Positions 46,807-54,246 of a stretch of 64,000 bases of DNA are shown here, one piece after another (the stretch's first letter is position 1; every line of letters starts with the position of its first letter). A program made the translations under genes and the position numbers. Source of the DNA: Gymnothorax reevesii (Eukaryota > Chordata > Actinopteri > Anguilliformes > Muraenidae); contig CM056576.1 in the NCBI GenBank assembly GCA_029721435.1, forward strand, positions 118,595,166 to 118,659,165, read 5' to 3'. The notes beneath the pieces are model-generated. The model did no database searches, was not told where the DNA came from, and saw only the letters and a list, made by a program, of their open reading frames with translations.

Positions 46807-48884
46807 TACAAAAACCACATTGGACAAACTGTCGCAGGTTTTTGGTTAGTACTACAGTTCTCAACCCCGAATCACAGTTTGCCAAAAGTTCCTTCTGATT
46901 ACCCCCGTTGTTTGAACCCAAATAATAATGTGTAAGGCGAGGGTGAGCATATTTTCCTCTGTGAATCTGTTGCATTAATATTTTGTTGTCAAAACGTTTT
47001 TGCAGATGAAAGTAGTTGCCAATATGTACAGCGCTTAACACATTTATTAGAACACCAGCCAATGTAAGGTTTATGCCATAGCTGCGCTAAATTAACAGTG
47101 TTGGTAATTACCAAAATAATTCTTATGTATCTGAATGGTCAATCCACCAGTATGCTCAAGCTCTTTAACTGAAATGAAATTTTTAATGCTAAAATATAAT
47201 TGTTGTTGTTATCCATGAATTTTCGAATTTACCGTTTTGCAAAAAAGCAGAAAAAAATAGTTAAGCACATCATCATTTTTTTTATTAAGATGCCTAATGA
47301 CAGATATTTTCTTGCATTCCTGGACATGAAATAAGTGTAAATAGTTCAGGCAAGAAACTGGAGTAGAACTACATAAACTGACAGCAGCCTGGTGAGCTAC
47401 CAGCACATCAGCATCAGCAGGCACACAACAATTGGAGGATACACATCACATGAGGTAATGCAGCGGTCTGTTTAAAAGACGTCAAGCTCACTCACTTCTG
47501 CAGCTGTTTGCAATGACTTTTCACGCTATGCAACACACTCTTTGGTTCTTTGCTTGCCTCCTCCACCCCAGCCTCCTCCTATTTGGTTCTGCTCACATCG
47601 GGGAGTTTTGATTTCTGTTCATGACTAACTATGTTTGTATGTTCGCTGTGCCTAGGTAGTACATTCCTCCAGGGCAGATCTGCCGCCAAATACAATGTAA
47701 TGCCTATACCCACGAATAAATTGTTCTATTTTATTGAAGTGCGAGTTTTCCTGATGGAAATTAGTTTTTTTTTTTTTTTTTGGTTCTTGTGTGTGAATAA
47801 GGACTATTTAGTGATTTCAGTTTGTAATTTGCCAAAGAAATGATAAAATATTTTTTAGTTTTAAACAAGTTTTTGACAAATTTCTTAAATATTTGTGTTT
47901 TTTTATTTTTTTATGACACGTGGGCTCATAAATCTGTTCAGCACTGTATATGCTATGTAATGTATAAATATGGTGGATGTATTAATAAAAATTCATTGGC
48001 AAAGGAGCAAATGGATCATATAATTAAAGATTAACACTCGTGAGAATCGCATAGCAAAAGTTAATTTTAGCGAAAAAGTTTTTTTTTCTTTGGACCAAGG
48101 GCTATAGAATTCAAAACAAAGATGTAGTTAACGGTAACATGTTTTCTTTCATTACCGAATAACCCAAGATGAATCCTCTGTTTAATAAGAGTCAGCTATT
48201 GACTGACTGTGGCTGACAGGTAAATATTGGCCAAAAGACAGACAGTCTAACTCCATAAATAAAACCAATTAATTCATTTTTAGCAAGTATTCAACTGCTT
48301 ACATTTGGTCACATTGGTGCAAGGAAGTCTCCTGGTCTCTTTTTAATTTTTAGCTCTTCAAGAGACCTGTTGTTGCCTTATGTTACCTACATGCCCAGCA
48401 TCTCCAATGCTCTCGTGACCATATCAACCGTCATTGTAGTATAAGATTTAGACTTAAAAAATGTCATGAAAATATTTAAATAAGTCATATTTTTGAGATT
48501 TACAATGAGGTGTGACAGGTTGAATCATTACAAAATGCACTGATAGGGTTAAAAATAATACATATATCAAGCAAACGGTGACATAAAACCAGAAAAAATT
48601 TTCGTCTTCACTGAATATACTTATGACTATACCTCTCATTATATGCATAAATATGTGTGAAGACTTGTATTACTGTGGAAATGTTAGGTGTGCATGAAAG
48701 GCAGTGAAATAAGTAGTAAACATATAAAAAGGCAGTAAAATAATTAGAAACTGCAGAAAAGGAGGGAATAACCAGCAGGAGAGAATGACGTGGAAAAAGA
48801 AGAAACCCACCCTGAGTACGCTGATGCCAGGGAGAGACATAGGGTTACTGCGAAAAGCAGCCTGAGTGCTGAGCTCCCTCCCAT
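23312..48884 (-). CDS. zanl: Zonadhesin-like secreted mosaic protein, 25 coding exons, 1883 aa
   Basis: Secreted adhesion/mucin-type protein related to zonadhesin, which in mammals is a sperm protein binding the egg zona. Approximate residue map: signal peptide 1-24; MAM1 47-184; TIL-associated segment plus VWD1 185-410, C8 to 507; TIL 508-570; VWD2 571-796, C8 to 884; MAM2 903-1062; linker; MAM3 1085-1244; Thr/Pro mucin tract 1245-1554; TIL 1555-1623; VWD3 1675-1883. CGLCG motifs are seen in VWD1 and VWD2. All 25 exons join in phase and sum to 5652 nt, which strongly supports the model. Mammalian zonadhesin has its MAMs together at the N-terminus and a transmembrane anchor; here MAMs lie between D domains and no anchor is present. 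The family is certain; orthology and tissue of expression are inferred only. Individual exons are listed separately. Confidence 0.9.
23744..23873 (-). CDS. zanl: zan-like exon 24: middle of VWD3
   Basis: [43 protein letters not shown], the central D-domain strands. Acceptor CCTTTCAG, donor GCAG|GTAAAC, phase 1 out. Confidence 0.93.
24191..24522 (-). CDS. zanl: zan-like exon 23: first half of VWD3 with acidic insert
   Basis: Opens [32 protein letters not shown]: a VWD start in which the usual GxC of the 'FxGxCxY' motif is KNS, so the cysteine is absent. An Asp/Glu/Ser-rich insert of about 32 residues follows ([13 protein letters not shown], then [19 protein letters not shown]) before [16 protein letters not shown]. 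One NHT sequon. Donor GTC|GTAAGT. Confidence 0.92.
24585..24606. repeat. TA microsatellite in zan-like intron 22
   Basis: Short (TA)n/(TATA)c run in the intron between exons 22 and 23. Apart from this, the intron 24523-27299 shows only the TIR-bearing element near its upstream end. Confidence 0.85.
26681..27223. mobile_element. TIR element of about 0.54 kb in zan-like intron 22
   Basis: The ends are inverted: (CC)ATGGATTGTATGAAAAGATAG at the left and CCATCTTTTTATACAGTCTATTG at the right. The 10-bp direct repeat TGTAGAAACC lies at both borders (26671-26680 and 27224-27233), as a target duplication would. The TIR wording 'tatacagtctat' is very common in fish genomes. Confidence 0.6.
27300..27453 (-). 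CDS. zanl: zan-like exon 22: TIL-associated Cys-rich segment
   Basis: [35 protein letters not shown]. Acceptor TTTCAACAG preferred; an in-frame alternative CAG 33 bases upstream would add 11 residues. Donor TCAG|GTGAGC, phase 1 out. Confidence 0.88.
28319..29625. mobile_element. 1.3-kb TIR element in zan-like intron 21 carrying a fold-back insert
   Basis: The left end ATGCTGCGTTTTCACGGAAC and right end (read inverted) ATGCTGTGTTTCCACCAAAC match. Both continue into 'GAAACyAATTTyTCrCG'. The TIR is roughly 40-70 bp and diverged. No transposase was recognised. A hairpin-forming unit sits inside. Confidence 0.55.
28989..29262. repeat. Large fold-back: inverted arms of about 130 bp
   Basis: The left arm begins AACCAGGACTGGGCCACTTC and the right arm ends with its complement GAAGTGGCCCAGTCCTGGTT. 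The arms stay about 90% complementary to a centre near 29122 with almost no loop. A 15-bp direct repeat aaggctcaactggat lies outside on both sides (28907-28921 and 29263-29277). Confidence 0.8.
29683..29888 (-). CDS. zanl: zan-like exon 21: TIL domain 2
   Basis: [19 protein letters not shown], then [18 protein letters not shown] and [12 protein letters not shown]. Acceptor CTCTGCAG. Donor AAC|GTAAGA was chosen over a nearby CC|GTAACG because it gives phase 0 for exon 22. Confidence 0.93.
30340..31269 (-). CDS. zanl: zan-like exon 20: Thr/Pro mucin tract
   Basis: One 930-nt exon of about 29 imperfect decapeptide-like units of the type [10 protein letters not shown], dense in Thr for O-glycosylation, with several N-glycosylation sequons (NTT, NIT, NMT). 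A longer block containing THKPE(Q/E)PHTTHHPV occurs twice, showing higher-order duplication. Acceptor GTTGCAG, donor CCAG|GTAAAG, phase 1 both sides. The long plus-strand open frames opposite this exon result from its 30-bp period and are not genes. Confidence 0.93.
31647..31731 (-). CDS. zanl: zan-like exon 19: end of MAM3
   Basis: [20 protein letters not shown] then SLQRGTCS. 85 nt like exon 15. Acceptor TGTTTTCAG, donor CAG|GTAGGG, phase 1 out. Confidence 0.95.
32260..32480. repeat. Dispersed repeat with CCTCCGCCGAGGAGGTT and GTTT microsatellite
   Basis: ctccgccgaggaggtttatg is followed by a (GTTT)n run and 'acaagataactcaaaaacta'. Related fragments are at 555-930, near 7030-7130 and at 58283-58450. 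It lies in the intron between zan-like exons 18 and 19. Confidence 0.55.
32778..33034 (-). CDS. zanl: zan-like exon 18: MAM3 core
   Basis: [51 protein letters not shown]. 257 nt, identical in length and closely similar to exon 14. Donor AAA|GTGAGT. Confidence 0.95.
33246..33383 (-). CDS. zanl: zan-like exon 17: start of MAM3
   Basis: [20 protein letters not shown] then [25 protein letters not shown]. 138 nt like exon 13. Of two possible acceptors, CATTACAG just upstream gives the required phase. Donor GAG|GTGAGT. Confidence 0.93.
33631..33696 (-). CDS. zanl: zan-like exon 16: Ser/Thr/Pro linker before MAM3
   Basis: Reads [20 protein letters not shown] with mucin-like composition. Acceptor ATCACACAG, donor AAG|GTATGT, phase 1 at both ends. 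Positional counterpart of exon 12. Confidence 0.8.
34606..34690 (-). CDS. zanl: zan-like exon 15: end of MAM2
   Basis: [20 protein letters not shown] then SILAGKCS, the typical MAM end. 85 nt, phase 0 in and 1 out. Acceptor GATTTCAG, donor CAG|GTGGGT. Confidence 0.94.
35824..36033. mobile_element. Palindromic MITE, copy 1 (zan-like intron 14)
   Basis: Ends 'atggtcactaacctgattcc' and 'tagggttggtgatcact' are inverted, as are the interior blocks 'ggttttcactc' and 'gagtgaaaacctaca'. Same family as 43575-43771 and 54053-54246. Confidence 0.7.
36057..36313 (-). CDS. zanl: zan-like exon 14: MAM2 core
   Basis: [44 protein letters not shown]. 257 nt. Donor CAG|GTGACT lies about 23 bases from the edge of a MITE in the following intron. 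Confidence 0.95.
36951..37088 (-). CDS. zanl: zan-like exon 13: start of MAM2
   Basis: [20 protein letters not shown] then [25 protein letters not shown], a full canonical MAM opening. 138 nt, phase 1 in and out. Acceptor CTCCACAG, donor GAA|GTGAGT. Confidence 0.94.
37198..37251 (-). CDS. zanl: zan-like exon 12: Ser/Thr linker before MAM2
   Basis: Reads [17 protein letters not shown]. Acceptor TTTTTCTAG, donor GAG|GTAAGC, phase 1 at both ends. A small symmetrical exon and the first member of the cassette duplicated as exons 16-19. Confidence 0.8.
37850..38115 (-). CDS. zanl: zan-like exon 11: C8 module 2
   Basis: [65 protein letters not shown]: the C8 cysteine pattern. No TIL domain follows; the next exon is a Ser/Thr linker leading into MAM2. 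Donor TGTG|GTAGGT, phase 1 out. Confidence 0.94.
39647..39933 (-). CDS. zanl: zan-like exon 10: second half of VWD2
   Basis: [38 protein letters not shown], then [20 protein letters not shown] (intact CGLC) and [10 protein letters not shown]. Donor CC|GTAAGT, phase 2 out. Confidence 0.95.
40204..40710. mobile_element. 0.5-kb TIR element in zan-like intron 9
   Basis: The ends AGGGCGTATTCGAATCCCT and AGGGATTCAAATACGCCCT are inverted copies with two mismatches. The internal sequence has no coding signal. A short duplicated flank cannot be fixed. Confidence 0.65.
40749..41129 (-). CDS. zanl: zan-like exon 9: Cys-rich segment and first half of VWD2
   Basis: [16 protein letters not shown] continues the TIL-associated segment. 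VWD2 then opens [31 protein letters not shown], a fully canonical start. Acceptor GATCCACAG, preferred over an upstream CAG because it restores the family spacing after exon 8. Donor TAT|GTAAGT. Confidence 0.93.
41586..41782 (-). CDS. zanl: zan-like exon 8: TIL domain 1
   Basis: Trypsin-inhibitor-like Cys-rich module: [48 protein letters not shown]. Acceptor TTTCTCAG, donor GAG|GTATCA, phase 0 out. Confidence 0.95.
42199..42757 (-). CDS. zanl: zan-like exon 7: second half of VWD1 and C8
   Basis: Opens [17 protein letters not shown], then [20 protein letters not shown] (intact CGLC). The C8 module follows, with [30 protein letters not shown] and [18 protein letters not shown]. Acceptor TATAAG, donor TC|GTATGT, phase 1 out. 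At 559 nt it is the longest non-mucin exon. Confidence 0.95.
43149..43558 (-). CDS. zanl: zan-like exon 6: Cys-rich segment and first half of VWD1
   Basis: Begins [20 protein letters not shown], a TIL-associated (VWC-like) segment. VWD1 then opens with [20 protein letters not shown]. The usual GDPHY is replaced by SAPHI, so one conserved acidic residue of the D-domain calcium site is missing. The acceptor lies only about 16 bases from a MITE. Confidence 0.93.
43575..43771. mobile_element. Palindromic MITE, copy 2 (against the exon 6 acceptor)
   Basis: Ends 'agcagtggtgaccaaccctg' and 'cagtgttggtaaccact', with the interior 'gtaggttttcatt' / 'atgaaaacct' pair. Its left edge is about 16 bases from the 5' end of zan-like exon 6. 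Confidence 0.7.
44206..44287 (-). CDS. zanl: zan-like exon 5: end of MAM1
   Basis: Reads [20 protein letters not shown] then GVRVGSCG, the C-terminal MAM strand (xxFE...G.xAIDDV...C). Acceptor CCTTTACAG, donor GCG|GTAAGT, phase 1 out. Confidence 0.93.
44545..44798 (-). CDS. zanl: zan-like exon 4: MAM1 core
   Basis: It contains [30 protein letters not shown] and [10 protein letters not shown], the MAM beta-sandwich core (C-L-x-F-W-Y). One NGT sequon. Acceptor TTCTCCCAG, donor CAG|GTACGC, phase 0 out. Confidence 0.93.
45701..45790 (-). CDS. zanl: zan-like exon 3: start of MAM1 (shortened)
   Basis: It reads [15 protein letters not shown] then [10 protein letters not shown], the MAM opening motif C-x-F-x..CGW. 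Acceptor CTTTTTTAG, donor CAG|GTAATT, phase 1 out. It is 90 nt long against 138 nt in the matching exons of MAM2 and MAM3, missing the usual DSFDWTR...TGPSxDHTTG part. Confidence 0.88.
46264..46316 (-). CDS. zanl: zan-like exon 2: N-terminal spacer
   Basis: Acceptor TTTCTTTGCCACAG and donor CAG|GTGTGC. It reads [17 protein letters not shown] in the phase imposed by both neighbours, a 17-residue linker between signal peptide and MAM1 without a recognisable domain. Confidence 0.75.
46763..46803. repeat. GA microsatellite in zan-like intron 1
   Basis: About 19 GA units, uninterrupted. The poly-Leu/Ser reading frames opposite are artefacts. Confidence 0.95.
48811..48884 (-). CDS. zanl: zan-like exon 1: start codon and signal peptide
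   Basis: ATG at 48884-48882 begins [20 protein letters not shown], followed by SAYSG: a basic residue, a hydrophobic core and a small-residue cleavage site (SA-Y). Donor GG|GTGGGT leaves phase 2, exactly what exon 2 needs. The plus-strand open frame over this spot is a shadow. There is no closer competing start. Confidence 0.85.
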
Positions 48885-49805
48885 GCTTTCAGCAGCAGAC
48901 GTCTCCTCGGACTGCTGCCGATGTGAATCTGAGCTGAGGGAGGGTCCTTCACCTTTTCAAGAGTCTGGGACTGAGGGCGTGGAGGGTGCAGGTGACCATA
49001 AAACTATTGCGGAAAAGGGGAGTAGCTGGTATAACGTCATCATTTATTGCCACTTTATCGTTCTGCCACTGTACTGTGCTGGTTAAACACAGATAGTATA
49101 TGAAGCACTCTTAATAATCGGTGGAGTGATTAATAATAATTAATAATCGCTACCTGTTCTTTTTCATGAAAACTGGAAAAATAAAAGCTTTCAACATTCC
49201 TATTGCTGTAGGGTATTTGCAATAGTATGGATTAATGGTTAAACACAGGTTTATTGACAGTTATACAGTTTGGTTTGCCATTTAAGTTTTGGGGGCATGT
49301 GTAAAACTGCTTCATGGGTCAATACTGCCTCCCGGTGAAAAAAGTTTACAGAACAGGTTCCTACCTGCAATGCTCTGACATAAATTCTTTCTTCAACTTC
49401 ACTATGTTTACTTACAGCAGAGCAGCATCAAATAATTAAATCAGTCATATCTTGATTGCACTAATCATTTAACAACAACTCCAACTTGGAAAAAGTTGGT
49501 ATGGTATGGATAATGCTCCTAAAAAAAAAGATTCTAAATTTACTTTGACATGCCAGAGAGTAAGGAGGCAATATATATTTAGAGCCATTAAAAACGCACA
49601 GGTGAGGTATGTACTGTATTTGCGGTAAATTGAGGAATCGATTGATTGGAGCACGAGAGGAAATAAAGAAAAGCGCGTGGTAATGTAATCATGGCGCGAA
49701 CCACGTGCACGAGCCAAGCACTTCAGTAATAATAAACATTGAGCTGTTCGTAATGTGTACAATGATACTTGACTTGTTCTTTTTGGTGTGGTCAATAACC
49801 TGTGA
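48885..49805. other. zanl: Upstream region of the zan-like gene
   Basis: This region should contain the 5' UTR and promoter of the minus-strand gene. No clear TATA box or first-exon border could be fixed. The rest is AT-rich with TAATAA runs and shows no gene. Confidence 0.35.
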
Positions 49806-50566
49806 GGATTACATGAGGAACCACAAGCGAGAACCAGTAAATACAAAAAGGGAGGCTTTATTTCTGAAGGGGGGAAACCCCCAACAGAGCAGACAACGGT
49901 ACAATGTCCACAATGCAAAAATCAAAATCCTAAGGGCAAAATCTAGAACCGTAAACAGGGCACCAATCACAATGCTCGTGGTCGGGCAAAAATAGGTTCA
50001 GTACACAGGCACAGGTATGTCAGAGAAGCAAAGCCAAAATCCAGTGGACGTAAACTGAGTCGAATACCAGGGCAGCAATCACAAAACTCGTAGTCGGTCA
50101 AAAAGGATTTGTAAACAGAAGCAGACAATAGTACCAAAGAGCAGAGCCAAAAATCGTAAGTCGGACGGTCCAGTCAGAAGAGTAACACTATGAGTGCAAG
50201 GCGAAGACAATAGCAGCACAGGTAAACAAGAGAAACGTTCTGACAAAGAAGTGCTGTGAAAAGACTCCTAATATACACTCACGGGAAGTCACATGCCTAA
50301 CTCAACACAGGTGGAGGAAGTAAGACTGATTACAAAGGAGGGAACATGAGATAGAACCTAATCACATGAACTAGGCAACAGCCAAAATGCAGACTGGGAT
50401 CACGAGACAATATAGACAGATATGCAGCTCCAGTCAAGGAGTTCTAACATGTCTTGATAATAAGAGACAGGACAGCGTGAGCTGGTGTGGAGAATTCACA
50501 GAAACGCAGCAGAGAAGATTAGGGAGAGACAAGAGGCGGTGACTAGAAAAGGGCGAGTGCTGAGAG
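49806..50566. repeat. Dispersed 0.7-kb repeat, copy B
   Basis: Partner of 17251-17934 in the same orientation; the same blocks appear in the same order (gagaaccagtaaatacaaa ... gcagctccagtcaaggagtt ... gctgagagcttgtt). Copy B is slightly longer because the 'tcgtagtcgg(t/g)caaaa' block is duplicated. Confidence 0.75.
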
Positions 50567-50750
50567 CTTGTTCAAAATATCCAAATTATCTTAACAGTAG
50601 AATGGCCGACAATGCAGTACCTCCTAGAACGGAGGTGAGGTCATTTTGACCTCCCATTACTGCGGGCTTTATGATTGCAAATTAGAAGTCTCGTTACTGG
50701 AACAGTTACCTGGAGTGCCATCCTTGGGGGGGGGGGGGACTGACAGCAGG

Positions 50751-50793
50751 AGGTGTGACCCATCTGTCAAAAACTGACAGGGGAGTCACACCT
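50751..50793. repeat. Strong hairpin, 19-base arms
   Basis: AGGTGTGACCCATCTGTCA and TGACAGGGGAGTCACACCT pair with two mismatches and one wobble around a 5-base loop. It lies about 50 bases upstream of the hammerhead-like motif. Confidence 0.75.
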
Positions 50794-50840
50794 CCATAAC
50801 ATCAGCTGATAAGAACACGTCACACAATTCCACCTGTGTG

Positions 50841-50885
50841 ACCTTCTGATGAAGACGGAAGCTAGCCGTCGAAACATGTCAAGGT
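50841..50885 (+). ncRNA. Hammerhead-ribozyme-like motif (type I layout)
   Basis: Stem I is ACCTT (50841-50845) with AAGGT (50881-50885). The core CTGATGA is at 50846-50852 and stem II is GACGG/CCGTC (50854-50858 / 50866-50870) with a 7-base loop. GAAA is at 50871-50874, followed by the self-complementary stem III ACATGT and then C, giving cleavage triplet GTC (50878-50880). One extra A (50853) separates the core from stem II, unlike the consensus. Short-stem-III hammerheads are known from Penelope-like retroelements. Activity is not shown. Confidence 0.5.
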
Positions 50886-51369
50886 AGGAAAATTAACATC
50901 AATCCGTACACGTCTGTGATAAAAGAAAATACCAATAATCGTATGATAAGTCAAGACATAATGAATCCTATACAACAATTTTTGTTGTTTTTCTCCAAAT
51001 TCATGGAATGTGACTTATGTTGTTTTTGATCTCGGTGCTTCAATTTCTATCTGCAAAATGGGAGAGCAAACTGATTCTGATGTCATGGCAGCTACTGGTT
51101 TATATATGCACCTGCACACTATTCAAAAAAGCAACAAAATGCATTGCTAGACAACCAAGATGCAATTGACTGCCTTGCATAGCTGTCATATGTATGTGCT
51201 GTATAAATGGGCATATGTGAGGTACTGGGCTACTTTCAAGTGCTTAGAGCTGATTGTTGACTAGCTATATACTCAGCCTAGCCATACAGCTGGACTATGC
51301 GATCCATTTACATTTACATTGCATTTGGAGTAATGGAGGTCAAAATGACCTCATACCTATTCTAGGTAT

Positions 51370-54052
51370 AATCAGTGATTTCTTCTTTCTCTTTTATTCC
51401 AGAATCCCCATAACTCATAAGTTAATGAATAACACCATTTTAGGAAAAGTCACTGACTGGGAAACATACATTTGTTATTCAAACAGAGTTATGTGCAGTT
51501 TAATTGGTGAGAGAGGTCTTTTTCTTTCAATCTCCTTTTCTCCTTGATTTCACCAGAAAACCTCAAACTGATGAGGGAGAGTTGCAGGGAAATCTTACTG
51601 ATACCCCGAGACAAGTCTTAGCCAAATAGATCCCTCCTCCTCAAAGATACTGGGCGACTAATTTTCAGATTGAAATGTAGGTTATTTTACAATATGTATT
51701 AAAACAACAATATGCCTTATTTTAGCCTCAGTGATTGTATAGTATTAAGAGGGTGAACTGGAATCCAGTGCAGTTCTAGATATAGGACATTTAAAAATGG
51801 CATCAAGAAGCTCAAACTGTAAGTATAAACATTCGATTAATTTCACCATCTATCAATCAAAATCTACAAATCTGCAAATCTATTGTACTATCACTGCACT
51901 GGAGCATATGAATACAATATTTTCACCAAAAAAAAAAAAAATAGGCGTGCAATGCACGGAATACCCCTCAGCTCGATGTCAAAGTTTTTGGAGACGCCCG
52001 CCCGCCCGCCGCACGACCGCCCGCCCAAACGCACGAAGAATAGCAATACCCCGTCAGCCTTGCTCAATAAAGTGAGTCGGCATTGGCGCGGGACAATGTA
52101 CAATTCCTGTCGAACATTGAATGCAAAATACTCCGTGTCTGACAGCCTAAAAAAAAAAAAAAAAGAGGATGATTAGAATAGATTGACAGCAAAATAATGA
52201 ATAAGAAAAAAAAACATATTACCAACAAACAGAATATCCAAAGAACACTGCGATTTATGATTTGCGGGCCATATTTTTTGGATGTTCTGTTTGTTTTGTT
52301 GTAAATCTATTCTCATATCAATACTTGTATTTTTTGCTGGCTGCCGGACATGGAGCATTTCGCGTCGGACAGTCTTGATTGTGCATGCGATATTTACTTC
52401 ACAATGTCAATGGTCATGAAATTGATTTGGTCACTGACTGCAAGCACTATTTTATCTCTGGTGTGGAAATAAAGCGTGAATCTGTTTGATCCATCTGACT
52501 AATTTTCAAAAGAGAGACCGAATACAGACTGTTGTCTATCTTCAACGGAAGAAAACAGAGGCATAAACAGACAAGTGTATTCGCGTCTTTGCATTGACTT
52601 TGACTGTAATCAGTCGTGCAAAAAAATCGTTTCACGCCCAGTATGCAAGTGGCTTTGCTGAGCATAGAACGCAAGCATTATATATGTGGTTGGCTGAGAA
52701 AGATGTGAAGTCGTTAGTTTGCATCACAGATTCAGCTGCGTTGATTAAGCCAGGTCAAGTTTCCTTTACGCGTGCCAACCGCATTTAATCTGACACCAGG
52801 ACAATCAATATAGATACTATAATTTATGGTCTGATTCAAATAGTTACATTAAATAGTGCTTGCTGTAATTATTTATTGCATTGTAATGTGCCTAACATTC
52901 TGGAAACCTGTCTGTGAGGTTTCGGTGACATGTGCGCTCTATGCGCCTGTCAGCCAAATTACCACTGCACAGAAAGTAAACCAGGTTGGAGCTGGTGAGT
53001 TTTCTGTGCAACTTCAGTGGGGACTTTCTCTACGAAATTGTTACTGCATCTTGATGAATATGTGACTCCTCCCCCTACTATGCCGCCACACCCATCTCGG
53101 CGCACGTCCATCGACCAAATTGCCAAAGAGGCTGCGCACGGTGTGGCACCGCACAAAATTACTACTGCGCAGGCTGCACCGGACGAAATTACCACTGCGC
53201 GAGCTGTGCCACGCTACACCTCGCTGCGCCACCCTGCGCTGCGCCAAGAAATTAGAGCCCATTGACACATTTTCCCCTGAAGTAATCAGCATATACAGGG
53301 ATCCCAAAAAAGTGTAATTTCATCCATAGATGCAGTACATCAGAAAAAAAATCTATAACCTGAATTCAAGTCACTTTTTGGTATTTTTCATGAACAAACC
53401 TTGGCTCACTGAAACTAAATACTATTGTTGAAATGGACTGTTAAATTTGTTGTAATAAAGATGCACTTCCCTAGAATTAAAAGATGCATTGAACCATATT
53501 ACTGGCCTTTATATTGATTGATATGAGGCTTTCCATGTTACTTGACAAAAACCAGCAAACTGGGCTGTTTTCTATGTTTTTGAAAAACTGCAGTTTTGAA
53601 AGGTTTTAGATTTGAGCACAATTTTTTTTTTTTTTTCATAACTTAGATTTTGCCAAATTTGTAGTTACAGCACTTTGGCTTTGTAGGGCAGTATGGCTAA
53701 CAAAGTTGTGCACGTCCAAGCTGAAAACTCAAAACAGAAATGTGCTTGTTGCTGTGCAGTGTACAATAATCTTGATAATTATGCAATGAAATGGTATGGC
53801 ACTAAAGCAGAATTGTATTTGTGCTGTGATTATCGTTAAAGTTTAAGCACCAGACAAATGGGTCATTCCAGTCAATAATTGACATTGACAATTAAATTAT
53901 GAAAACAGTTCAAATTTACTGCTGCAGCTGTTGTTTTTAGATAGACAGGGCCATTTTCAAAATTGCTCTCTGAATCCCTGCCAGTGTCATTCCAAGATGA
54001 AGAAATTTCACATTTTCACAGTTTACAAATATCTTTTGATCTGTATCTAGAG
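51370..54052. other. Non-coding stretch
   Basis: No gene was recognised. There are poly-A runs near 51930 and 52150. A locally GC-rich piece at 53080-53260 has short internal repeats (aaattaccactgcgc) but no splice context. Confidence 0.4.
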
Positions 54053-54246
54053 TAGTGCTCTTCAACCCTGTTCCTAGAGAGCTATCATCCTGCAGGCTTT
54101 TTCTCCAACCCTAATTCAATGCACCTGATTCTGCCAATAATCAACTCATCAGAATCTCTAACTGGGAAATGAGGCGTGCTTTTCTTTGGTTGGAGAGAAA
54201 ATGTTCAGGATGATAGACCTCTGGGTACAAGATTGAAGACCACTGA
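54053..54246. mobile_element. Palindromic MITE, copy 3
   Basis: 'agtgctcttcaaccctgttc' and 'gattgaagaccact' are the inverted ends. Same family as 35824-36033 and 43575-43771. Confidence 0.6.

Larger units (their letters stand above)
50620..51369. mobile_element. 0.75-kb TIR element carrying a hammerhead-like motif
   Basis: The left GAGGTCATTTTGACCTCC and right GGAGGTCAAAATGACCTC are inverted, and the flanking 'cctagaa' and 'ttctagg' also match. The TIR is thus roughly 40 bp with an inner palindrome. Inside are a poly-G run, a 43-base hairpin (50751-50793) and the hammerhead-like sequence. Confidence 0.55.

Noticed and set aside
48790..49086. 98-codon plus-strand open frame ([17 protein letters not shown]...)
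   Set aside because: It lies opposite the signal-peptide exon of the minus-strand gene. That exon is supported by phase, splice donor and signal-peptide features; the plus frame has no domain.
49469..49918. 149-codon minus-strand open frame
   Set aside because: Partly made of the dispersed 0.7-kb repeat, with a similar frame in copy A; no known domain.
52959..53317. GC-rich overlapping open frames on both strands near 53.1 kb
   Set aside because: They come from short internal repeats (ctgcgcc, accactgcgc). No splice sites, domains or codon consistency.
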